DNA of 64,000 nucleotides from Vespa crabro (GCF_910589235.1 NC_060955.1:13784837-13848836), one strand, 5' to 3'; shown: positions 1-12,289, numbered from the stretch's first letter. Numbers and translations are program-made. Notes: generated by a model from the letters alone, not told the origin.

Positions 1-314
1 AATATTGTCGAAAAATAAGATCGACACATGCGAATTTCGAGAATTGCGGAGATGAAATCGTGAAAACATTGAAATTACTTGTTCCACCGTTTGAAAAATG
101 TCACCAATCAATTCGGACATTGTATTTCTGAAGATCAAACATCTATTTAATCTTGGAATCGACGTTTTAACCTTGTTTCATATCGTATATACAATTTCTC
201 GTTCATAATGGCGTACCATCGTAATACGAAATATTGAAATCTCATTCAAATTCAATGAGTTTATATTCTCTCGACGCAGAATAAAGAATATAACATGAAT
301 GTAACGTTATTACT
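1..314 (+). repeat. Partial E monomer at left window edge
   Basis: These 314 bases match E monomers from about their 26th base to their end, so the array clearly continues to the left. Position 1 corresponds exactly to 3401, which places this fragment at the end of a preceding copy of the 3400-bp HOR. Confidence 0.93.
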
Positions 315-3300
315 ATGTTTAAAAACGCGTTATTATATGATAATTATCGAAAAACGTGTTCGACATACGCGAATTTCGGTATATACGAAGTTAAAATCGT
401 GAAACCTTTAATAATACTCGTGCCCCAGTTTGAAGAAAGTTACCAGTCGATTCAGAACATTGCATTTCAAAAGATCAAACATCTATTTTATCTTTGGAAT
501 TGAAGTTTTAACCTTGTTTCACATCGTATATACTATTTTTCGCTCACACACGCGTACCGCCGAAAAACGAAAAGTTGAAATCTCGTTCAATTTCATTGAT
601 TTTATATTCTATCGATGCAGAGCAAAGAATATATCAAGAATATAACGTTTTTACTATGTTTAAATACGCGTTCACATATGATAATTATCGAAAAACGTAA
701 TCGACATACGCGAATTTCGGTATATGCGAAGTAAAAATCGTGAAATCTTTAATAATACTTGTGCCACAGTTTGAAAAATGTTACCAATCGTTTCAGAACA
801 TTGCATTTCATAAGGTCAAACATCTGTTTTATATTTATATCAAAGATTTTAACATTGTTTCATATCGTATATACGATTTTTCGCTCATATACGCTAATCG
901 TCGAAATACGAAAAGTGGAAATCTCGTTCAATTTCATTGATTTTATATTCTATCGATGCAGAGCAAAGAATATAACAAGAATATGACGTTTCTACTATGT
1001 TTATATACGCGTTCACATATGATAATTATCGAAAAACGTAATCGGCATACGCGAATTTCAGTATATGCGAAGTTAAAATCGTGAAATCTTTAATAATACT
1101 TATGCCACAGTTTGAAAAATGATACCAATCGTTCCAGAACATTGCATTTCATAAGATCAAAAATCTGTTTTATATTGAAATTAAAGATTTTAACATTGAT
1201 TCATATCGTATCTACGATTTTTCGCTCAAATAAGCGTATCGTCGAAAAACGAAAAGTTGAAACCTCGTTCAATTTCATTGATTTTATATTCTATTGATAC
1301 AGAATAATGAATATAACATGCATATAACGTTTTTATTATGTTTAAAAACTCGTTTTCATATGATAATTATCGATAAACTTAATTGAAAACGCGAATTTCG
1401 GTATAAGCGAAATTAAAATCGTGAAATCTTTAATAATACTTGTGCCACAATTTAAAAATGGTTACCAGTCGATTCATAACATTGCATTTCATAAGAACAA
1501 GCATCTGTATTATATTGAAATCAAAGTTTTTAACATTGTTTCGTATCGTATATACGATTTTTCGCTCATATAAGCGTATCGCCGAAAAACGAAAAGTTGA
1601 AATCTCGTTCAATTTCATTGATTTTATATTCTATCGATGCAGAGCAAAGAATATAACAAGAATATAACGTTTTTACTATGTTTAAATACGCGTTCACATA
1701 TGATAATTATCGAATAACGTAATCGGCATACGCGAATTTCAGTATATGCGAAGTTAAAAACGAGAAATCTTTAATAATACTCGTGCTACAGTTTGAAAAA
1801 TATTACCAATCGAATCAGAACATTGCATTTCATAAGATCAAACATCTATTTTATTTTGGAATCGACGTTATAACCTTGTTTCATATGTTATATACGATTA
1901 TTAGCTCATAAAGAAGTATCGTCGAAAAGCGAAATTTGAATTCTCAACAAATTTCAATGCTTTTATATTCTATCGACGCAGAATACATATTGGAACAATA
2001 ATATAAGTTTGTTACTATGTGTAAATACGAGTTTTAACATGAATATTGTCGAAAAATAAGATCGACACATGCGAATTTCGAGAATTGCGGAGATGAAATC
2101 GTGAAAACATTGAAATTACTTGTTCCACCGTTTGAAAAATGTCACCAATCAATTCGGACATTGTATTTCTGAAGATCAAACATCTATTTAATCTTGGAAT
2201 CGACGTTTTAACCTTGTTTCATATCGTATATACAATTTTTCGTTCATAATGGCGTACCATCGTAATACGAAATATTGAAATCTCATTCAAATTCAATTAG
2301 TTTATATTCTCTCGACGCAGAATGAAGAATATAACATGAATGTAACGTTTTTACTATGTTTAAAAACGCGTTATTATATGATAATTATCGAAAAACGTGT
2401 TCGACATACGCGAATTTCGGTATATACGAAGTTAAAATCGTGAAATCTTTAATAATACTTATGCCACAGTTTGAAAAATGTTACCAATCGTTTCAAAACA
2501 TTGCATTTCATAAGATCAAACATCTGTTTTATATTGATATCAAAGATTTTAACATTGTTTCATATCGTATATACGATTTTTCGCTCATATACGCTAATCG
2601 TCGAAATAAGAAAAGTTGAAACCTCGTTCAATTTCATTGATTTTATACTCTATTGATATAGAATAAAGAATATTACATGAATATAACGTTTTTATTATGT
2701 TTAAATACGCGTTTTCATATGATAATTATCGATAAACTTAATCGATAACGCGAATTTCGGTATAAGCGAAATTAAAATCGTGAAATATTTAATAATACTT
2801 GTGCCACAGTTTGAAAAATGTTACCAATCGATTCAGAACATTGCATTTCATAGGATCAAACATCTGTTTTATATTGAAATCAAAGATTTTAACAATGTTT
2901 CATATCGTATATACCATTTTTCGCTCATATACGCGTATCGTCGAAAAACGAAAAGTTGAAATCTCGTACAATTTCATTGATTTTATATTCTATCGACGCA
3001 GAATAAAGAATACATCAAGAACATAACGTTTTTACTATGTTAAAATACTCGTTTTCATATGATAATTATCGATAAACTTAATCGACATACGCGAATTTCG
3101 GTATATGCGAAGTTAAAATCGTGAAATATTTAATAATACTTGTGCCACAGTTTGAAAAATGTTACCAATCGAATCAGAACATTGCATTTCATAAGATCAA
3201 ACATCTATTTTATTTTGGAATCGTCGTTATAACCTTGTTTCATATGTTATATACGATTATTAGCTCATATAGAAGTATCGTCGAAAAGCGAAATTTGAAT

Positions 3301-3714
3301 TCTCAACAAATTTCAATGCATTTATATTCTATCGACGCAGAATACATATTGGAACAAGAATATAAGTTTGTAGCTATGTGTAAATACGAGTTTCAACATG
3401 AATATTGTCGAAAAATAAGATCGACACATGCGAATTTCGAGAATTGCGGAGATGAAATCGTGAAAACATTGAAATTACTTGTTCCACCCTTTGAAAAATG
3501 TCACCAATCAATTCGGACATTGTATTTCTGAAGATCAAACATCTATTTAATCTTGGAATCGACGTTTTAACCTTGTTTCATATCGTATATACAATTTCTC
3601 GTTCATAATGGCGTACCATCGTAATACGAAATATTGAAATCTCATTCAAATTCAATGAGTTTATATTCTCTCGACGCAGAATAAAGAATATAACATGAAT
3701 GTAACGTTATTACT
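315..3714 (+). repeat. 10-mer HOR, copy 1 (3400 bp)
   Basis: Ten monomers start at 315, 656, 997, 1338, 1678, 2017, 2356, 2697, 3037 and 3376, with lengths 341, 341, 341, 340, 339, 339, 341, 340, 339 and 339. A D-E-like pair closes each half (1678-2355 and 3037-3714). An A-like monomer opens each half, so the unit can be read as a 6-mer (2041 bp) followed by a 4-mer (1359 bp). The monomers here are more diverged from the A-E consensus than those further right, for example TATTTATATC at about 832-841. This suggests an older array layer. The monomer at 3037-3375 starts like C and continues like D, so it is itself a hybrid. Confidence 0.9.
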
Positions 3715-6434
3715 ATGTTTAAAAACGCGTTATTATATGATAATTATCGAAAAACGTGTTCGACATACGCGAATTTCGGTATATACGAAGTTAAAATCGT
3801 GAAACCTTTAATAATACTCGTGCCCCAGTGTGAAGAAAGTTACCAGTCGATTCAGAACATTGCATTTCAAAAGATCAAACATCTATTTTATCTTTGGAAT
3901 TGAAGTTTTAACCTTGTTTCACATCGTATATACGATTTTTCGCTCAGATACGCGTACCGCCGAAAAACGAAAAGTTGAAATCTCGTTCAATTTCATTGAT
4001 TTTATATTCTATCGATGCAGAGCAAAGAATATATCAAGAATATAACGTTTTTACTATGTTTAAATACGCGTTCACATATGATAATTATCGAAAAACGTAA
4101 TCGACATACGCGAATTTCGGTATATGCGAAGTAAAAATCGTGAAATCTTTAATAATACTTGTGCCACAGTTTGAAAAATGTTACCAATCGTTTCAGAACA
4201 TTGCATTTCATAAGGTCAAACATCTGTTTTATATTTATATCAAAGATTTTAACATTGTTTCATATCGTATATACGATTTTTCGCTCATATACGCTAATCG
4301 TCGAAATACGAAAAGTGGAAATCTCGTTCAATTTCATTGATTTTATATTCTATCGATGTAGAGCAAAGAATATAACAAGAATATGACGTTTCTACTATGT
4401 TTATATACGCGTTCACATATGATAATTATCGAAAAACGTAATCGGCATACGCGAATTTCAGTATATGCGAAGTTAAAATCGTGAAATCTTTAATAATACT
4501 TATGCCACAGTTTGAAAAATGATACCAATCGTTCCAGAACATTGCATTTCATAAGATCAAAAATCTGTTTTATATTGAAATTAAAGATTTTAACATTGAT
4601 TCATATCGTATCTACGATTTTTCGCTCAAATAAGCGTATCGTCGAAAAACGAAAAGTTGAAACCTCGTTCAATTTCATTGATTTTATATTCTATTGATTC
4701 AGAATAATGAATATAACATGCATATAACGTTTTTATTATGTTTAAAAACTCGTTTTCATATGATAATTATCGATAAACTTAATCGAAAACGCGAATTTCG
4801 GTATAAGCGAAATTAAAATCGTGAAATCTTTAATAATACTTGTGCCACAATTTAAAAATGGTTACCAGTCGATTCATAACATTGCATTTCATAAGAACAA
4901 GCATCTGTATTATATTGAAATCAAAGTTTTTAACATTGTTTCGTATCGTATATACGATTTTTCGCTCATATAAGCGTATCGCCGAAAAACGAAAAGTTGA
5001 AATCTCGTTCAATTTCATTGATTTTATATTCTATCGATGCAGAGCAAAGAATATAACAAGAATATAACGTTTTTACTATGTATAAATACGCGTTCACATA
5101 TGATAATTATCGAATAACGTAATCGGCATACGCGAATTTCAGTATATGCGAAGTTAAAAACGAGAAATCTTTAATAATACTCGTGCTACAGTTTGAAAAA
5201 TATTACCAATCGAATCAGAACATTGCATTTCATAAGATCAAACATCTATTTTATTTTGGAATCGACGTTATAACCTTGTTTCATATGTTATATACGATTA
5301 TTAGCTCATAAAGAAGTATCGTCGAAAAGCGAAATTTGAATTCTCAACAAATTTCAATGCTTTTATATTCTATCGACGCAGAATACATATTGGAACAATA
5401 ATATAAGTTTGTTACTATGTGTAAATACGAGTTTTAACATGAATATTGTCGAAAAATAAGATCGACACATGCGAATTTCGAGAATTGCGGAGATGAAATC
5501 GTGAAAACATTGAAATTACTTGTTCCACCGTTTGAAAAATGTCACCAATCAATTCGGACATTGTATTTCTGAAGATCAAACATCTATTTAATCTTGGAAT
5601 CGACGTTTTATCCTTGTTTCACATCGTATATACAATTTTTCGTTCATAATGGCGTACCATCGTAATACGAAATATTGAAATCTCATTCAAATTCAATTAG
5701 TTTATATTCTCTCGACGCAGAATGAAGAATATAACATGAATGTAACGTTTTTACTATGTTTAAAAACGCGTTATTATATGATAATTATCGAAAAACGTGT
5801 TCGACATACGCGAATTTCGGTATATACGAAGTTAAAATCGTGAAATCTTTAATAATACTTATGCCACAGTTTGAAAAATGTTACCAATCGTTTCAAAACA
5901 TTGCATTTCATAAGATCAAACATCTGTTTTATATTGATATCAAAGATTTTAACATTGTTTCATATCGTATATACGATTTTTCGCTCATATAAGCGTATCG
6001 TCGAAAAGCGAAATTTGAATTCTCAACAAATTTCAATGCATTTATATTCTATCGACGCAGAATTCATATTGGAACAAGAATATAAGTTTGTAGCTATGTG
6101 TAAATACGAGTTTCAACATGAATATTGTCGAAAAATAAGAACGACACATGCGAATTTCGAGAATTGCGGAGATGAAATCGTGAAAACATTGAAATTACTT
6201 GTTCCACCGTTTGAAAAATGTCACCAATCAATTCGGACATTGTATTTCTGAAGATCAAACATCTATTTAATCTTGGAATCGACGTTTTAACCTTGTTTCA
6301 TATCGTATATACAATTTTTCGTTCATAATGGCGTACCATCGTAATACGAAATATTGAAATCTCATTCAAATTCAATTAGTTTATATTCTCTCGACGCAGA
6401 ATGAAGAATATAACATGAATGTAACGTTTTTACT
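3715..6434 (+). repeat. 10-mer HOR, copy 2, shortened by two monomers
   Basis: The sequence from 3715 follows copy 1 at an offset of exactly 3400 bp up to about 5985, with roughly ten substitutions noticed by eye. It then jumps to the sequence equivalent to about 3270 of copy 1, losing about 680 bp, which is two monomers. The remaining pieces are a six-monomer part (3715-5755), one fused monomer (5756-6095) and an E monomer (6096-6434). Confidence 0.88.
5756..6095 (+). repeat. Chimeric monomer, A' head joined to D tail
   Basis: The first about 235 bases match the A'-type monomer at 2356. From the TTTTTCGCTCATATA segment onward (about 5977-5991) the sequence matches the D-like tail at 3260-3375. 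The total is 340 bp, so the crossover was in register. The join also fuses two short open frames into a 126-codon frame at 5871-6251, which I regard as a by-product. Confidence 0.88.
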
Positions 6435-8133
6435 ATGTTTAAAAACGCGTTATTATATGATAATTATCGAAAAACGTGTTCGCCATACGCGAATTTCGGT
6501 ATATACGAAGTTAAAATCGTGAAATCTTTAATAATACTTATGCCACAGTTTGAAAAATGTTACCAATCGTTTCAGAACATTGCATTTCATAAGATCAAAC
6601 ATCTGTTTTATATTGATATCAAAGATTTTAACATTGTTTCATATCGTATATACGATTTTTCGCTCATATACTCTAATCGTCGAAATAAGAAAAGTTGAAA
6701 CCTCGTTCAATTTCATTGATTTTATATTCTATTAATATAGAATAAAGAATATTACATGAATATAACGTTTTTATTATGTTTAAATACGCGTTTTCATATG
6801 ATAATTATCGATAAACTTAATCGATAACGCGAATTTCGGTATAAGCGAAATTAAAATCGTGAAATATTTAATAATACTTGTGCCACAGTTTGAAAAATGT
6901 TACCAATCGATTCAGAACATTGCATTTCATAGGATCAAACATCTGTTTTATATTGAAATCAAAGATTTTAACATTGTTTCATATCGTATATACCATTTTT
7001 CGCTCATATACGCTAATCGTCGAAATAAGAAAAGTTGAAACCTCGTTCAATTTCATTGATTTTATATTCTATTGATATAGAATAAAGAATATTACATGAA
7101 TATAACGTTTTTATTATGTTTAAATACGCGTTTTCATATGATAATTATCGATAAACTTAATCGATAACGCGAATTTCGGTATAAGCGAAACTAAAATCGT
7201 GAAATATTTAATAATACTTGTGCCACAGTTTGAAAAATGTTACCAATCGATTCAGAACATTGCATTTCATAGGATCAAACATCTGTTTTATATTGAAATC
7301 AAAGATTTTAACATTGTTTCATATCGTATATACCATTTTTCGCTCATATACGCGTAACGTCGAAAAACGAAAAGTTGAAATCTCGTTCAATTTCATTGAT
7401 TTTATATTCTATTGATGCAGAGCAAAGAATATAACAAGAATATAACGTTTTTACTATGTTTAAATACGCGTTCACATATGATAATTATCGAAAAACGTAA
7501 TCGGCATACGCGAATTTCAGTATATGCGAAATTAAAATCGAGAAATCTTTAATAATACTCATGCCACAGTTTGAAAAATATTACCAATCGAATCAGAACA
7601 TTGCATTTCATAAGATCAAACATCTATTTTATTTTGGAATCGTCGTTATAACCTTGTTTCATATGTTATATACGATTATTAGCTCATAAAGAAGTATCGT
7701 CGAAAAGCGAAATTTGAATTCTCAACAAATTTCAATGCATTTATATTCTATCGACGCAGAATTCATATTGGAACAAGAATATAAGTTTGTAGCTATGTGT
7801 AAATACGAGTTTCAACATGAATATTGTCAAAAAATAAGATCGACACATGCGAATTTCGAGAATTGCGGAGATGAAATCGTGAAAACATTGAAATTACTTG
7901 TTCCACCGTTTGAAAAATGTCACCAATCAATTCGGACATTGTATTTCTGAAGATCAAACATCTATTTAATCTTGGAATCGACGTTTTAACCTTGTTTCAT
8001 ATCGTATATACAATTTTTCGTTCATAATGGCGTACCATCGTAATACGAAATATTGAAATCTCATTCAAATTCAATGAGCTTATATTCTCTCGACGCAGAA
8101 TAAAGAATATAACATGAATGTAACGTTTTTACT
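6435..8133 (+). repeat. 5-mer HOR A'-F-F-D-E (1699 bp)
   Basis: Monomers start at 6435 (A'), 6776 (F), 7116 (F), 7456 (D) and 7795 (E). It is the 4-mer A'-F-D-E with one extra F. The first F (6776-7115) ends with A'-type sequence after the CGCTCATATACGC segment, so it is an F/A' hybrid. The E monomer carries a rare GAGCTTATA variant at about 8077, shared with the E that ends at 18333. Confidence 0.87.
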
Positions 8134-9837
8134 ATGTTTAAAAACGCGTTATTATATGATACTTATCGAAAAACGTGTTCGACATACGCGAATTTCGGTA
8201 TATACGAAGTTAAAATCGTGAAACCTTTAATAATACTCGTGCCCCAGTTTGAAGAAAGTTACCATTCGATTCAGAACATTGCATTTCATAAGATCAAACA
8301 TCTATTTTATCTTTGGAATTGACGTTTTAAACCTTGTTTCACATCGTATATACGATTTTTCGCTCATATAAGCGTATCGTCGAAAAACGAAATGTTGAAA
8401 TCTCGTTCAATTTCATTGATTTTATATTCTATCGATGCAGAGCAAAGAATATAACAAGAATATGACGTTTTTACTCTGTTTATATACGCGTTCACATATG
8501 ATAATTATCGAAAAACGTAATCGGCATACGCGAATTTCAGTATATGCGAAGTAAAAATCGTGAAATCTTTAATAATACTCGTGCCACAGTTTGAAAAATG
8601 TTACCAATCGATTCAGAACATTGCATTTCATATGATCAAACATCTATTTTTATATTGAAATCAAAGTTTTTAACATTGTTTCATATCGTATAAACGATTT
8701 TTCGCTCATATAAGCGTATCGTCGAAAAACGAAAAGTTGAAACCTCGTTCAATTTCATTGATTTTATATTCTATTGATACAGAATAAAGAATATAACATG
8801 AACATAACGTTTTTACTATGTTAAAATACTCGTTTTCATATGATAATTATCGATAAACTTAATCAACATACGCGAATTTCGGTATATGCGAAGTTAAAAT
8901 CGTGAAATCTTTAATAATACTTGTGCCACAGTTTGAAAAATGTTACCAATCGATTCAGAACATTGCATTTCATATGATCAAACATCTATTTTTATATTTG
9001 AATCACAGTTATTAACACTGATACATATCGTATATACGATTTTTCGCTCATATAAGCGTATCTTCGAAAAACGAAATGTTGAAATCTCGTTCAATTTCAT
9101 TGATTTTATATTCTATCGATGCAGAGCAAAGAATATAACAAGAATATGACGTTTTTACTATGTTCAAATACGCGTTCACATATGATAATTATCGAAAAAC
9201 GTAATCGGCATACGCGAATTTCAGTATATGCGAAGTTAAAATCGAGAAATCTTTAATAATACTCATGCCACAGTTTGAAAAATATTACCAATCGAATCAG
9301 AACATTGCATTTCATAAGATCAAACATCTATTTTATTTTGGAATCGTCGTTATAACCTTGTTTCATATGTTATATACGATTATTAGCTCATAAAGAAGTA
9401 TCGTAGAAAAGCGAAATTTGAATTCTCAACAAATTTCAATGCATTTATATTCTATCGACGCAGAATACATATTGGAACAAGAATATAAGTTTGTAGCTAT
9501 GTGTAAATACGAGTTTCAACATGAATATTGTCGAAAAATAAGAACGACACATGCGAATTTCGAGAATTGCGGAGATGAAATCGTGAAAACATTGAAATTA
9601 CTTGTTCCACCGTTTGAAAAATGTCACCAATCAATTCGGACATTGTATTTCTGAAGATCAAACATCTATTTAATCTTGGAATCGACGTTTTAACCTTGTT
9701 TCATATCGTATATACAATTTTTCGTTCATAATGGCGTACCATCGTAATACGAAATATTGAAATCTCATTCAAATTCAATGAGTTTATATTCTCTCGACGC
9801 AGAATAAAGAATATAACATGAATGTAACGTTTTTACT
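8134..9837 (+). repeat. 5-mer HOR A-B-C-D-E (1704 bp)
   Basis: Order A-B-C-D-E. One extra A after GACGTTTT near 8328 makes it 1704 rather than 1703 bp. It carries rare variants such as ACCATTCG near 8261, AACACTGATAC near 9014 and ATCTTCG near 9060. All of these recur in the unit at 18334, about 10.2 kb away. Confidence 0.9.
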
Positions 9838-11195
9838 ATGTTTAAAAACGCGTTATTATATGATAATTATCGAAAAACGTGTTCGACATACGCGAATTTC
9901 GGTATATACGAAGTTAAAATCGTGAAATCTTTAATAATACTTATGCCACAGTTTGAAAAATTTTACCAATCGTTTCAGAACATTGCATTTCATAAGATCA
10001 AACATCTGTTTTATATTGATATCAAAGATTTTAACATTGTTTCATATCGTATATACGATTTTTCGCTCATATACGCTAATCGTCGAAATAAGAAAAGTTG
10101 AAACCTCGATCAATTTCATTGATTTTATATTCTATTGATATAGAATAAAGAATATTACATGAATATAACGTTTTTATTACGTTTAAATACGCGTTTTCAT
10201 ATGATAATTATCGATAAACTTAATCGATAACGCGAATTTCGGTATAAGCGAAATTAAAATCGTGAAATATTTAATAATACTTGTGCCACAGTTTGAAAAA
10301 TGTTACCAATCGATTCAGAACATTGCATTTCATAGGATCAAACATCTGTTTTATATTGAAATCAAAGATTTTAACATTGTTTCATATCGTATATACCATT
10401 TTTCGCTCATATACGCGTATCGTCGAAAAACGAAAAGTTGAAATCTCGTTCAATTTCATTGATTTTATATTCTATTGATGCAGAGCAAAGAATATAACAA
10501 GAATATAACGTTTTTACTATGTTTAAATACGCGTTCACATATGATAATTATCGAAAAACGTAATCGGCATACGCGAATTTCAGTATATGCGAAGTTGAAA
10601 TCGAGAAATCTTTAATAATACTCATGCCACAGTTTGAAAAATATTACCAATCGAATCAGAACATTGCATTTCATAAGATCAAACATCTATTTTATTTTGG
10701 AATCGTCGTTATAACCTTGTTTCATATGTTATATACGATTATTAGCTCATAAAGAAGTATCGTCGAAAAGCGAAATTTGAATTCTCAACAAATTTCAATG
10801 CATTTATATTCTATCGACGCAGAATTCATATTGGAACAAGAATATAAGTTTGTAGCTATGTGTAAATACGAGTTTCAACATGAATATTGTCGAAAAATAA
10901 GATCGACACATGCCAATTTCGAGAATTGCGGAGATGAAATCGTGAAAACATTGAAATTACTTGTTCCACCGTTTAAAAATGTCATCAATCAATTCGGACA
11001 TTGTATTTCTGAAGATCAAACATCTATTTATTCTTGGAATCGACGTTTTAACCTTGTTTCATATCGTATATACAATTTTTCGTTCATAATGGCGTACCAT
11101 CGTAATACGAAATATTGAAATCTCATTCAAATTCAATGAGTTTATATTCTCTCGACGCAGAATAAAGAATATAACATGAATGTAACGTTTTTACT
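9838..11195 (+). repeat. 4-mer HOR A'-F-D-E (1358 bp)
   Basis: Monomers start at 9838 (A'), 10179 (F), 10519 (D) and 10858 (E). Marker variants AAAATTTTACC near 9958, CCTCGATC near 10105 and TTATTACG near 10175 are shared with the 4-mer at 16975. E has lost one base (GTTTAAAAATG instead of GTTTGAAAAATG, near 10973), giving 338 bp. Confidence 0.9.
10179..10518 (+). repeat. Monomer type F (reference copy, 340 bp)
   Basis: It resembles C at the start (CGTTTTCATATG, ATCGATAAACTTAATCGATA). It then has GGTATAAGCGAAATTAAAAT, GAAATATTTAATAATACTTG, CATAGGATCAAAC and ATATACCATTTTTCGC. F occurs only in the 4-mer units, the 6435 unit, A/F hybrids and the left 10-mer layer, so it is a minor and probably older type. 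The usual ATG at its start is ACG here. Confidence 0.87.
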
Positions 11196-11536
11196 ATGTT
11201 TAAAAACGCGTTATTATATGATAATTATCGAAAAACGTGTTCGACATACGCGAATTTCGGTATATACGAAGTTAAAATCGTGAAACCTTTAATAATACTC
11301 GTGCCCCAGTTTGAAGAAAGTTACCAGTCGATTCAGAACATTGCATTTCATAAGATCAAACATCTATTTTATCTTTGGAATTGACGTTTTAACCTTGTTT
11401 CACATCGTATATACGATTTTTCGCTCATATAAGCGTATCGTCGAAAAACGAAATGTTGAAATCTCGTTTAATTTCATTGATTTTATATTCTATCGATGCA
11501 GAGCAAAGAATATAACAAGAATATGACGTTTCTACT

Positions 11537-11875
11537 ATGTTTAAATACGCGTTCACATATGATAATTATCGAAAAACGTAATCGGCATACGCGAATTTCA
11601 GTATATGCGAAGTTAAAATCGAGAAATCTTTAATAATACTCATGCCACAGTTTGAAAAATATTACCAATCGAATCAGAACATTGCATTTCATAAGATCAA
11701 ACATCTATTTTATTTTGGAATCGTCGTTATAACCTTGTTTCATATGTTATATACGATTATTAGCTCATAAAGAAGTATCGTCGAAAAGCGAAATTTGAAT
11801 TCTCAACAAATTTCAATGCATTTATATTCTATCGACGCAGAATTCATATTGGAACAAGAATATAAGTTTGTAGCT
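11537..11875 (+). repeat. Monomer type D (reference copy, 339 bp)
   Basis: It starts ATGTTTAAATACGCGTTCAC, has TCGAGAAATCTTTAATAATA, TACTCATGCC, AATATTACCAATCGAATC and GGAATCGTCGTTATAACC. The tail contains the inverted repeat GAAATTTG-N9-CAAATTTC (11790-11797 and 11807-11814) with an EcoRI site (GAATTC) at its loop edge. Two alleles occur: D1 (CGTCGAAAAG, GAATTCATAT) and D2 (CGTAGAAAAG, GAATACATAT). Confidence 0.92.
11790..11814. repeat. D-specific hairpin GAAATTTG-N9-CAAATTTC (representative)
   Basis: Perfect 8-bp arms at 11790-11797 and 11807-11814 with a 9-base loop, repeated in almost all D monomers. At the homologous place A, B, C and E have a different dyad, TTGAA-N6-TTCAA (A copy: 12475-12479 and 12486-12490). 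A dyad is therefore kept at this monomer position in different sequence forms. Confidence 0.8.
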
Positions 11876-12214
11876 ATGTGTAAATACGAGTTTCAACATG
11901 AATATTGTCGAAAAATAAGATCGACAGATGCGAATTTCGAGAATTGCGGAGATGAAATCGTGAAAACATTGAAATTACTTGTTCCACAGTTTGAAAAATG
12001 TCACCAATCAATTCGGACATTGTATTTCTGAAGATCAAACATCTATTTAATCTTGGAATCGACGTTTTAACCTTGTTTCATATCGTATATACAATTTTTC
12101 GTTCATAATGGCGTACCATCGTAATACGAAATATTGAAATCTCATTCAAATTCAATGAGTTTATATTCTCTCGACGCAGAATAAAGAATATAACATGAAT
12201 GTAACGTTTTTACT
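11876..12214 (+). repeat. Monomer type E (reference copy, 339 bp)
   Basis: The most diverged type. It starts ATGTGTAAATACGAG, and the palindrome region reads CATGAATATTGTCG instead of GATAATTATC. It also has ATTTCGAGAATTGCGGAG, GGACATTGTATTTCTG and CGTTCATAATGGCGTACC. It always follows D and always precedes A, A' or an A/F hybrid. Copies with AAGAACGACAC (E2) are usually linked to D2, and those with AAGATCGACAC (E1) to D1. Confidence 0.92.
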
Positions 12215-12238
12215 ATGTTTAAAAACGCGTTATTATAT

Positions 12239-12248
12239 GATAATTATC
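12239..12248. repeat. 10-bp perfect palindrome GATAATTATC (representative)
   Basis: Present about 25 bases into nearly every A, B, C, D and F monomer across the window, and replaced by GAATATTGTC in E. It is broken to GATAATTAAC in a lineage of B monomers between 29.5 and 43.6 kb. It could be a protein-binding dyad or simply an ancestral sequence feature. Confidence 0.85.
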
Positions 12249-12274
12249 GAAAAACGTGTTCGACATACGCGAAT

Positions 12275-12289
12275 TTCGGTATATACGAA
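12275..12289 (+). other. TTCG-N7-CG element, partly CENP-B-box-like (representative)
   Basis: A reads TTCGGTATATACGAA, C TTCGGTATATGCGAA, F TTCGGTATAAGCGAA, and E TTCGAGAATTGCGGA. The known mammalian CENP-B box core is TTCG-N4-A-N2-CGGG. A, C and F match 7 of these 9 fixed bases (the last two G are A), and E matches 7 of 9 in another way (T for A, and A for the last G). B and D have TTCA. The resemblance may be chance, because CG dinucleotides are frequent here. Confidence 0.35.

Larger units (their letters stand above)
11196..12214 (+). repeat. 3-mer HOR A-D-E (1019 bp)
   Basis: A is at 11196-11536 (341 bp), D at 11537-11875 (339 bp) and E at 11876-12214 (339 bp). This is the simplest and most frequent HOR in the window. 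The junctions are in register with the 5-mer, from which it differs by lacking B and C. Confidence 0.93.

Noticed and set aside
315..503. Recurrent short open frames (61-87 codons) in every HOR, for example starting MFKNALLYDN, MKKVTSRFRT or MNSQQISMHL
   Set aside because: They repeat only because the monomers do, overlap each other in different frames, and are cut or extended by single changes (TGTGTTAATACG stop, indel near 59526). They have no recognisable domain. No codon-position pattern of change was seen.
1430..1618. Minus-strand open frame of 62 codons, repeated at 4830-5018
   Set aside because: It is the complement of satellite sequence in one monomer type, present in both copies only because of the 3400-bp repeat. 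No coding signature.
3121..3531. A 136-codon frame, the longest in the window, plus a 126-codon frame at 5871-6251 and a 113-codon frame at 10777-11118
   Set aside because: The first spans monomer boundaries, the second is made by the chimeric junction near 5985, and the third by a one-base deletion near 10973. Homologous positions elsewhere carry stops.
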